A stretch of 43,926 nucleotides of DNA. Source: Paraglomus occultum (lineage: Eukaryota > Glomeromycota > Glomeromycetes > Paraglomerales > Paraglomeraceae). The notes under the pieces were generated by a model that worked only from the letters and a program-made list of their open reading frames with translations, was not told the DNA's origin and did no database searches. How positions within the stretch are numbered: position 1 is the first letter of the stretch; the number at the start of each line of letters is the position of its first letter. The stretch lies in contig CAJVPJ010000106.1 in NCBI GenBank assembly GCA_910592205.1, positions 1-43,926 on the forward strand. Direction: 5' to 3'. The translations under genes were made by a program, and so were the position numbers. Shown in pieces: positions 33,416 to 42,395 of this stretch.

Positions 33416-33823
33416 ATGGCTACGAAAACCTTGTTCGTATTTGCATCGCTACTAATTATGCTCGGCGCTATATTATTGGGAATATCAAATTTATTACGTA
33501 GAAATTGTGAAGGAAACTGTTTGCTCACCTTATTTGGTTCGACCTTCTTGTATTCTGATTGTATTAATAAATGCAATTACGAGCCTGTTTTTACGATAGG
33601 TATCGGCATCGGCGTCAGTTTAGTAATCATTGGAATAATATTGGTCTTCGTAGCTTGCACGAAGCAAAAGCAAACGACGAGCTCAGTTGCAGAACCACAG
33701 ACGTATATAGTAGCAACACCAATCATAGACCAACAGCCAATTATTGAACCGCAACGTGTTGAACAGCCACCGAGTGTTTTTCTATATGTCAGAGAAGAAG
33801 AATATGTGTGGACTCGGAATTGA
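33416..33823 (+). CDS. Gene G: short twin-CX3C two-pass membrane protein
   Basis: 135 residues. The ATG at 33416 is supported by the leader shared with E. Helix 1 is about 5-23 (ends GAILLGIS). The loop has C31-x3-C35 and C49-x3-C53 (13 between pairs, against 19 in E). Helix 2 is about 59-80 (GIGVSLVIIGIILVFVAC). The tail carries QPIIEPQR, identical to E at DNA level over more than 20 bases, then Glu/Tyr-rich residues. It is the closest paralogue of E, lying in the third copy of the duplicated segment. Both cysteine pairs have been kept while the loop between them changed length, which suggests selection on the pairs. Function unknown. Confidence 0.8.
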   Translation: MATKTLFVFASLLIMLGAILLGISNLLRRNCEGNCLLTLFGSTFLYSDCINKCNYEPVFTIGIGIGVSLVIIGIILVFVACTKQKQTTSSVAEPQTYIVATPIIDQQPIIEPQRVEQPPSVFLYVREEEYVWTRN

Positions 33824-34395
33824 GCATGTTAGATCGAAAATTAAACCAGCAGAGGATCAGTTTCCCGACAATTATAATGAAAAACAAAAAAGGACTGTCT
33901 AATTGAAATATTTTTCTATATTTGCTCACCGGGCTTAACAAACGTGTTATATCAATGTTTATAAACGTACTATTTTGAAGATTTAAGGTTTATGGTTTTA
34001 AGTATAGTTCGACATTTTGCTTCAGTGGCCACATGTTGAATGTGTTTCTATCATGAAAATTGTTGCCTATATGATGTTAGGTATTGTACAAAAGCATGTT
34101 TATTTTTTACTATTCAATTACATATAGATATACGTCATGGATTAATATCTATAAATTAATGAACAAGATCAAGACATTTTAGTTAATACTCTTGTTAAAA
34201 ATGTCAGATTTAATTTTGTCGTTGATAGTTGCTTACATTTTGTAAATTCATTGGAGTTGTTGCGGTAATTGTATTATCTACTCAAATAGCTAACTACAGT
34301 TGCAGAGAGAGGAGTATATCTTCTTCACGATAGAAAACGTTGATATCAAACTGTGAATCAGCAGTACTATTAGTTGAGGCAGACAAAATGGACGC

Positions 34396-34430
34396 GAATT
34401 GTACAAAAAACGCTAATTGTACAAAAAACT
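34396..34430. repeat. 18-bp tandem repeat, two copies
   Basis: AATTGTACAAAAAAC at 34397-34411 and 34415-34429, period 18, immediately before the GC-rich hairpin. Part of the unit (ACTGTGGCGG) runs into the hairpin, so the two may belong to one small element. Confidence 0.8.
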
Positions 34431-34439
34431 GTGGCGGTT

Positions 34440-34500
34440 GCTGTGTGGCGGGGGCGTAACTCCACTTTGGAGTGGAGTGGCTACGCCCCCGCCACACAGC
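34440..34500. repeat. GC-rich perfect hairpin
   Basis: GCTGTGTGGCGGGGGCGTA (34440-34458) pairs exactly with 34482-34500, and ACTCCACT (34459-34466) with AGTGGAGT (34471-34478), leaving a TTGG loop and a 3-base bulge. Such a stem in strongly AT-rich DNA suggests an inserted palindromic mini-element. No pyrimidine tail of a terminator type follows and no ORF of note overlaps. Confidence 0.85.
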
Positions 34501-36728
34501 CGAGGCGAGGGTTACGAGTTAATAAGTTATAGCCTTTCTCCCGATAGCAAAGCTTTAGAGCTTACCCACAATCTTAATACGAGACTACATTTACAAGGAC
34601 TGTCTACTTTATTATGACGTACATGTAATATGAGCATATTCAAAAAATCAGCTTCACTGTTAAGTATTTAGGCTACAGCGCCAACAGACCGCACTAATTG
34701 GTTTAGAAAATTTGACAAGCGCCCCGCCGGAATTATTTATTTCCGAAGCAAAGTAGTAATAACTTAAATCAATATTAATTGGCTCTGCATTTATTTGTTA
34801 GCAGTTAGGAAGCTAAATGCATATACTTTCGTTGATTTTATAAAGTCACACAAGACCCAGAAACAAAAATAAACGATTGTTATGCGATATGCTAAGTAAT
34901 GGTTAGCCTTTTTGCCTATTTGGATAAAATATTAACAATTTGACATGGAGATTAAAATTAAAGTGCTTGGAAGGCGTTACAACTTAGCTAGGTAATATTT
35001 TGTGTTATGTATGGAATTATTGTAATTTTGCATGGTAAATATATAGTTTGCATAGCACAAAAAACGATTTAACCAAATCAAGTTATTGTTTCCTGTGTTT
35101 TATTTTGGCACCGGCGATGTAATGTAACCGGAACAACCCATTCGTATGCAATTTTTCTCAATCGGCATTATTATGTATTTAATGCTCTGGTAAATTATTT
35201 TTCAGCGACAGAAAAGCCCAAGTTCATAAAAGAAAAAAAAATTAGAAAATACTGTCAAGCAGTTAGTATTAGAGGTTGATTCGATAAAAGTTTATCCTGA
35301 CAAAGCATCCGGTTGCACCAGAAATCCATAACATAGTCGTATAGTTGAGTTGTTACATGATAAAAAATTCTTCCCAGAAGAAAGTATCAAATAAAAATTT
35401 TAACATGATACAGTATTATCCTACCCATTAGTCAACTAGTTGACTTGATTTTGCAATGACTAAGCGCGCGTTAGAATGCGTTTAAGTTTAGTTAGCATAT
35501 TACGACGAATAAGTTACTCCATGGTTTGAATAAACATTTTTCGAGCGAGTGAAAAATGGTGTTACATCGTACTGTTCACCAATAAGCATTAAGTAATGTT
35601 ATTCGTTCAACAATTATACACACAGTTATACTAAATTTTCTCCATCACACAAATTGACTTCCCAAGCAAGCTTCATAATTGCTAACTTGCGGGTCAGCCG
35701 GACATCTAATTATAAACGTTGTACGTGGCCGTCTTTTCACATAGTTCTATAAATTTGTTTTTTATTATACTGCTCAATCTAACCAATTGATTATGCGGTC
35801 TAGTTGATAATAGTAAAATAATATCGAGTCTATAAGATAAGCGAAGAGAAGAAATACACTTAACCAATAATTTAAAAGCATTCACCGATTAATTTGTCTA
35901 TACACGCCGTACCCTTTACGTTATTCTTTCTGGACTAATTTGTAAAGCGTTTTTGTAATTTACTTATTGTTATATAGCGCAGAAATGTAAGCTATTAATT
36001 AAGCTAACAATAGCAGCTTGGTAACTATATGCAGAGTTTACGTCTGATAAACTCGTAATAATTCTGAAAAGTTGTTGATACGTCAACCACGACACAACTA
36101 ATTATCGCTTTATTATGAGCATGTACAGTTAGCAATTATGCTATTATGATTGTATTAGCCGTTACGCATAACGACTTGTTAAACGAATATTCGCAACTCT
36201 CTACTGAATGAGTATAGATTACTGATTTTTTGCTGACAGTTATATCTTTAGCTGTTAATTTTTCGTTTTAAACCTCTTAACCCCGAGACGAATTGACTAT
36301 TACTTCTATGTTCTTATTCTGTTCCAAATAATTACATAAAATTTGAATGCTTTTAGTGCAATTTTATTAGATATCAGTGCAATGGACTCACATACTTTTC
36401 GGTTGTATCATCTGAAGGTGCATGTTGAACTGTCGCAATTATGTCTTAATGAATCGTTAAACAAAATAATAAACCAACCATCAATGACGATCTTCTTGTA
36501 ATGATCGGTAAGTAACATGACATGACATACTAATGTTTACGATACACAAGATGACGAAATGTGTTGGACAACCTCTCCTATACATTTCTGTTTAATCACG
36601 TGAATCCGGCGAGTCATTTACTAGTCCTGTTTACAACTTAACGAAAATTTATATATGTCGTCCGACTTATCGAGAAATTTTAAATATAAAAAAAGGGGGG
36701 CTGAGAGTTTTGTCCGGCTTAAGCCAAA

Positions 36729-36807
36729 TCCGACTTATCGAGTGTCCGACTATCGAGTATCCGACTTATCGAGTGTCCGACTTATTGAGTGTCGGACTTA
36801 TTGAGTT
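36729..36807. repeat. 16-bp tandem repeat, five units
   Basis: Units TCCGACTTATCGAGTG at 36729, 36745 (one base shorter), 36760, 36776 and 36792 with C-to-T and other single changes. Single units also occur at 36661. Sequence of this kind resembles subterminal repeats of Tigger/pogo elements, but the outer ends of such an element are not evident here. Confidence 0.85.
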
Positions 36808-37583
36808 TGCCTCAAATTGCTTGGCAGTATGTATCACTTATTGATCGTACGACGCTTACACAAGCAAATGACACAATGCAGATGCATCAAGAACCGTATT
36901 TTATTAGACGATAGCAAAAAAAAAAACTTGATCGATGTCAACAATTTCGATTGGGTAAATTTCTAACAATCAGACTGGAAAAACACTGTATCTATTTTTT
37001 ATGCTTGTTTACGTTACTACTGCTATTTAACGGTTACAGTCAAGTAACCTGTTTCTCAAAGTAGCATAAACTCAACAATAAATCGATTTTTGTGATAAAC
37101 TTTTACTTATATCGAGCGTTTTGATCAATATTTTTGCCCATTATTTTGCTTTATGCGTGCTTTTGTACGAGTAGAAAATAGTAACGTGGCGTAATTACCG
37201 CAGCAATTGGTATTTTTCCGGAACAAATGTTCCGTGATCAATAAGACAACTGACAGATTCTTGCTTCTCCGATTACTTGTTTGAACGACAAAAAAAAATA
37301 GTTTACGGGACAAGTACTGAAGGTTAGAGTTCTGGCCAAAACTTTTCTTATTCTATTTGTAAGTCATTATACTTATAATCGACAAAACGTTTCTCAAACT
37401 TTTTATTTAGTACACAAGCTACTAATCGGCTAAAAAATTCATTGTCTTACGTAATTTGATTCAAATTAGTCATATAAAAAGGAGCTTTGATTCCCTCTAA
37501 ACGAACAGTTTATGGAGGGAAATTCCGATTGTTCCTCGTATGTTGTTAATAGAATTGTACCCATAAATCCACACAACGGCAAA

Positions 37584-37909
37584 TTATAATAGTATGCTTT
37601 CACCATTCTTGAATTTCCTCGGCCTCGGGTTGTAGCTATTTTCCTGATAACATTGGAAGGTTATAAAATTAGGTTCGGGAATATTTATTTTGGGTTCATT
37701 CGGAGCATTGGTTGCTTGTCCCATCGCTTTGCTCTTCCTATATAGATGTCCAACGATTGCCGCTGTTTCGCCATTTTGGACATGACATTGAGAAAGAGAA
37801 TACGGCGGATTTTGAAAACGCTTTAGCCTTCGCTTCTATTAAATTTTCCAAGTCCAGCGGCCGTGGCTGAGGTTGAAATTACAACAAGAAAGACAATCTA
37901 GAAAGACAT
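37584..37909 (-). pseudogene. Decayed small secreted-protein gene
   Basis: An ATG at 37909 lies about 115 bp downstream of a good TATA box. It opens MSF, then a TAG, then a stretch that looks like the rest of a signal peptide (IVFLVVISTSATAAG) and GLGKFNRSEG before a stop. A second frame, open from 37835, continues with KRRLKRFQNPPYSLSQCHVQ and NAPNEPKINIPEPNFITFQC and ends RPRKFKNGESILL at 37584. GC is higher than around. Read together this is a protein of about 110 residues with one nonsense codon and one frame change. A short intron could mend the frame but not the TAG. No known domain; small secreted proteins in mycorrhizal fungi include effectors, but nothing here shows that role. Confidence 0.45.
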
Positions 37910-38020
37910 TTTGATTGGTTGTGTCGAATAAGCTCAAGAAATTAAACTGTATTATTATATTATTGCTGAAACCTCATCCGACTCGTTCTGAGTTGGGAGT
38001 AATGAGAGCTTGAATTCCCC
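37910..38020. other. 5' leader of the decayed secreted-protein gene
   Basis: About 110 bases of mixed composition between TATA box and ATG, without upstream ATG-led frames of note. Confidence 0.3.
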
Positions 38021-38029
38021 GTTTATATA
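38021..38029 (-). promoter_or_regulatory. TATA box of the decayed secreted-protein gene
   Basis: TATATAAAC on the minus strand followed by GGGGAATTCAAGC. The same TATATAAAC string stands before the HMG gene, which supports its being a core promoter form of this genome. Confidence 0.45.
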
Positions 38030-41000
38030 GCTGTGGAAACGAGAATGTCATCGTCCGATATGCAAAAGTTAAAAATAGACAACCAGGTAGGCGAGACAAA
38101 TGCATTACTAGTATGAATTTACTATTTTGAGTTAAGGGAAGTCCATCGTGTACAACAAAGAATTACTACACATGAACATTGTCTAATCAAACTAATAGAT
38201 CAATGTGCAACGAACAGTAAACGGAGTGATTTCCCGATTAAATCAAATCTATGCACCACGAAATTTGGTTTTTTTTTAAAAGTCAAACTTTTAATATCGA
38301 TCACAAGACGTCTGCTGTTTCAATCTCTTATGATTACAACAAATCTCTCTAAAAGTATTTATCAAAAAGTTTTAAGAGTATCTATTCAAAAGTTTGGTTT
38401 ACTTTGTCAACGATTGATTAAGACTTTACACGATCGCTCAAATTTTTCTAAATGCACTTGTGTAATGCTGCAAGCGTGTGAATAAGTAGATAAGCACAAT
38501 TGTTTAACTAAAATACGTTGGATATAAATAGAAACTATTCTATGAGCAGTGGCGGGCGTTGTGTAAAATTAGCACATCTGCATGTCGCGGTCTTAATTAG
38601 GTTGACCCGTATGTGCAATCACCCATTAGGTAATTTTCCATAGTGCTCGTTTTACAAAGTTTTGTGGAACATTTATATCGATGTTACATCCTTACGTCAA
38701 AAATGTACACTGTGTCGTGTGTACATTGACAGTAGACCAGAATCGGTTTGACAATAAACTGTTGAACGATTTATTCTCTGTGATTGTAAACAACATATTT
38801 AACTTTTGCATTGATTATTGACCCGTAGATGTAATACGATTATTTAAAACTTGGAAAGTTTGTTGTTCATTTAAAAGTTTGCTAATTTTAAAAACTTTTC
38901 GTCGCTAGCCTTTTCCATTATCAATTGCATAAATAAAATTATTTAATTTGACATTTATTTTTAACTCACTGTAGTATCAACAACTTTGTTTAGATCTTTT
39001 GTATATTGTATTTTTAAATTATAATCTTATGTCAAAGGCGTAGGTCAACAAGTCGGGCAGAGACGAAAATAGTTACGGCAAAAGCGGTTTCTGTAAGACA
39101 AACTTGAACGGTGCACTTGTTAGCGGTGCACAATCAGAACGCTGTTATATTTTAGTAATCGGCGTATGCGTACTACTTACAGATACATGGTCACTCTAGC
39201 TATCTACCAATGATATTTCTGCCGTTATAATTTTGTGTTTGCTCTGACTTTTTATTAGATACTTAGACAATAATAATATCTTACAAATTGTCTAATAAAC
39301 CAAATTTTTACAGTTGAACGGTACATGCAAAGTTTGAATACTAATGATGAGGGTTATGCGATCGAACTAATGTGCGTGTAACCCAATGGCATGTATAAGG
39401 ATAACAAAATGTTCAGATCAAAGATTGACCATTATCATATTGATGACAAAAGTTCGAACACTCGTTACATATTTTTCCTTTATTTAATCTAAACTTTTTA
39501 AATACAAATCTTTATTAAAGCATGCTCAGAAAGATTGAAGCTGCATGTAACAGTCAAGTCGACATTATAATAAAAGAATATTCTTATAGAAAGTTGTACG
39601 CACTAATTACGGCCAACAAAACTTATTTTTGGATTTATGGCTTTATTATGCTCAAGTTAAATACAACGATTATTCTGTTGAAACTCAGATACTGGCTAAT
39701 AATAGATTCACAAAATAGTACGAAAGTGAAAATAGCGCTTTTAAACCTGTTCATGTTCTTCGCAAATTAGGCAATACAGTTAAAGATAGATTACTTATTC
39801 TAACAATAGCTAGTACTACGTATTGTAACTAGCCGAAGGGGTAACAAATATTTACAGGCAGAGAGCAATCGGAAGAACTGATGAATATACTTCCGAATTA
39901 ATATTATATGTTATGTACTAAACGCGTCTAGACTCGCCTTAGTAGTACGAACGCAACATTATGCATAACGAGCATTTACATCAATCGTTTAAGACATACA
40001 CACAGGCGTATATCCTCCTTTCCAACACGATTGTTGTCACAGAATACAAGTAATACAATATAAATCACATTAAACAATTTCATCAATTCCGACAATTTCC
40101 TCAACTGCTTTTATGGTAACAACAATAATGATAAAACTATTGATTACGAGATACTCAATTATTATCATTGACGACATCTGAAAGTACGTCATAAAGCGTC
40201 GGAAATAGTTTTTATAAATGACTGTTACTATAATTAAATCGCCACCAAATTGTTGTGTAATACAAATAGAAATTCTTCCGACTCATGTGATGCGAACCCT
40301 TACTTTTTTACGCAAGCTTGCAGAATGTCTTTATACAAATATGCTTGGCGTTTTCTAAACAATATACATATACTTACCTTTAGTATAGTTACTTGTTGGC
40401 CAAAGTCGCAGTTATTGCACACAAATTATACTGTACAACTTTTGAATGAGTTGTTGTGTTTTTATTCCAATCTAATTTTCCCGATTTTCAACATTATTTT
40501 TCCGTTTTATCTTTGTCTTTGCTGATATGGAATCTAACATTGCAGTAAAAGAACAAGTAGAATCGACTTGTTTGAACATTCGAATACAACAGGCTGTTGG
40601 AACGCTTAATCCAGCAGTTTAAACAAAAAGCTAATGCACGTCTAAGATGTACGTATAGAACTATATAGAGCCATATATGCAGAATTACAATCTACAAAAA
40701 CAATCACATCATATGTTGAAAAGACTGGTTGAAATAGCGAACGAATAAAAGGCGTTAGTTGTGCGACAACACAGTTTAGTTGACAAAAATTCAAATCATT
40801 GTCATCGGCATCGCATCGATATACTTTAGTTTAAGCATGTATCACTTATAATTAACCAACAGTTCTGTGTTCAGTACAACGGCGCACATACGAGAGTTTG
40901 TATGCCGAATAAGCGCCAAGAGCTCTGGATTGAAGACTTTATCAAACCGAATAAGTCAAACAGGATTACCAACAATGTTGTAATAATGGAAAAAAAAAAC

Positions 41001-41528
41001 TAAGTTATTTTGTTTCTAAAATATTGTAAAATCCTGGATTAAGCAACCTTTTCCCTGATATTACAAATTTAAATTTTATAATTTTACCAAAAACCAGTCA
41101 AAATTCCAATTACAGATAATTTGTCTAATAGTTCTGCCGCTTTATATGTCGTGCGCCGATGATCTAACATTATACGTAAATATTACAAATAGAAGAAACT
41201 AAACGGACGTACGTCCAAACTTGTGTTAAAGTAATCTGATATTTCTGTAACATTATTATAAGTATTTTCATTTCGCTTATAACATAGAACTTGAAACTAT
41301 GTAGTTACATACAATTCTATTTAACAACAGGTCAGCTTCCTAAAACTTTATCTAACACAGAAGCTTGATGATATGTCTTGTTTCTTCCTTATATCAATTA
41401 TGAAGAAACAGTTTCTCGTTATTTGTTGCATTTGAGTAAGTTGCCGTTACCGTATGTGGAACCCTTTGTTACCGAAGATATTGAATGTGTAATTTGAAGA
41501 TGTTTAAATATATTTGACAGAATAATGT
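38030..41528. other. Intergenic stretch
   Basis: 3.5 kb without a credible gene. An ATG-led frame of 82 codons at 39522-39770 (plus) is Ile/Leu/Lys/Asn-rich and looks like chance in AT-rich DNA. The frame at 40250-40525 lacks an ATG start. The last part is the 3' flank of the HMG gene. Confidence 0.5.
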
Positions 41529-42395
41529 TCAAATTTCATATTCCGGATTAATTATCTGCTCGGTAGCATTTATATCGTCAATGTCATTTTCGAAGAAACA
41601 TTGAGGAGAGAAAGTTGGAAAACTTTGAGTAAAATATGGGAAAGGTACGGATAAATAAATAGGCGTTTGAGTGAAAAGAGCGGGTACCCCAAAATTATCG
41701 GAAAACTCGTATAAAGGCAAGTAAGGCGAAAAGCTCTCGTCATGAGAAAAGTCAACGGCAGAACTTGGTGCCAGTAAGGTAGACGGTTGCTCGTTAACAT
41801 GTTCATTTTTCTGAAAGCTTTCATTTGTACTAGTATCAGTATCGTTCATACTGCTTGTTTTAACCTTCTTGGATAAACTCTTATTTTTGTTGTAACGTTT
41901 CGCAAGTCGTTCTCTGTCTGTGTGCTTAAATAAAAAATTGTCACCATTTTTAAATCTTCGCAGCGGATTGTACGTATAGTCTGGATACACAGCCTTGTGT
42001 CTGTATGAAGACAGTTTCGCAAGAACGTGGAAATAGCGTTTGACTTTGTCTGGTTGAGTTTTCCAACTTTTGCCCGCAATTTTGGAAATTTCTTTGAGAG
42101 TATGTTTTCTGCCAGGATTTTGAGTGCGTATTTGATTTTCCAAATTTCTACGAAACAAAATATACGAGTTGAGAGGTCTTGGGTGTTTTTTTTCACTGCC
42201 GTTTCTACATTTTTTGCTTCTGTGATTGAGAATATTGTCAATAGGCATGGTAAGAGTGCATGGGGGGTTACGAAAAAGTTCTTGTTCAGTCAGAGTAAGA
42301 TTGTCAATAAACCGCATTGCCGAACAAGTGGTGAACAGTTCTGTACTAGAATAAGCCTGGTTTAGAGTTGGTTGTTGATTAATTGGAGTCGCCAT
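41529..42395 (-). CDS. MATA-type HMG-box transcription factor
   Basis: 288 residues from the ATG at 42395 (MATPINQQ); the frame extends further up only to a TTG. Residues 38-57 hold FRNPPCTLTMPIDNIL, a short motif often found before the box in fungal MATA_HMG proteins. The HMG box is about 71-147: PRPLNSYILFRRN, then EISKIAGKSWKTQPDKVKRY, and YPDYTYNPLRR, with the expected helix-1 Asn-Ser (intercalating region) and helix-2 Trp. A basic stretch follows (RERLAKRYNKNKSLSKKVK, 161-179) that may be a nuclear signal. The C-terminal part is Ser/Phe/Pro-rich and acidic (DIDDINATEQ), as in activation regions. These proteins bind DNA through the box; relatives act in mating-type identity or other development, and mycorrhizal fungi carry many copies. 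No mating-locus partner genes lie nearby, so it is probably one of the dispersed copies. No intron is needed. Confidence 0.92.
   Translation of the reverse strand: MATPINQQPTLNQAYSSTELFTTCSAMRFIDNLTLTEQELFRNPPCTLTMPIDNILNHRSKKCRNGSEKKHPRPLNSYILFRRNLENQIRTQNPGRKHTLKEISKIAGKSWKTQPDKVKRYFHVLAKLSSYRHKAVYPDYTYNPLRRFKNGDNFLFKHTDRERLAKRYNKNKSLSKKVKTSSMNDTDTSTNESFQKNEHVNEQPSTLLAPSSAVDFSHDESFSPYLPLYEFSDNFGVPALFTQTPIYLSVPFPYFTQSFPTFSPQCFFENDIDDINATEQIINPEYEI

Larger units (their letters stand above)
33824..37583. other. G 3' flank and intergenic stretch
   Basis: The first about 450 bases match the flanks of E and F. Beyond lie an 18-bp tandem repeat and a GC-rich hairpin (34396-34500) and a 16-bp tandem repeat (36729-36807). 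The rest is AT-rich without credible frames; 37125-37313 (minus) has no features. Confidence 0.5.

Noticed and set aside
34440-34500. GC-rich hairpin as a transcription terminator
   Set aside because: No T-run follows and the surrounding genome is eukaryotic in character.
37584-37700. NPRPRKFKNGES as a possible HMG-box end
   Set aside because: It resembles NPLRRFKNGDN after the HMG box of 41529-42395, but nothing before it resembles an HMG box, and the upstream signal-peptide-like part argues for a different gene.
39522-39770. 82-codon ATG-led frame
   Set aside because: Ile/Leu/Lys/Asn-rich throughout with no TATA box, motif or paralogue visible.
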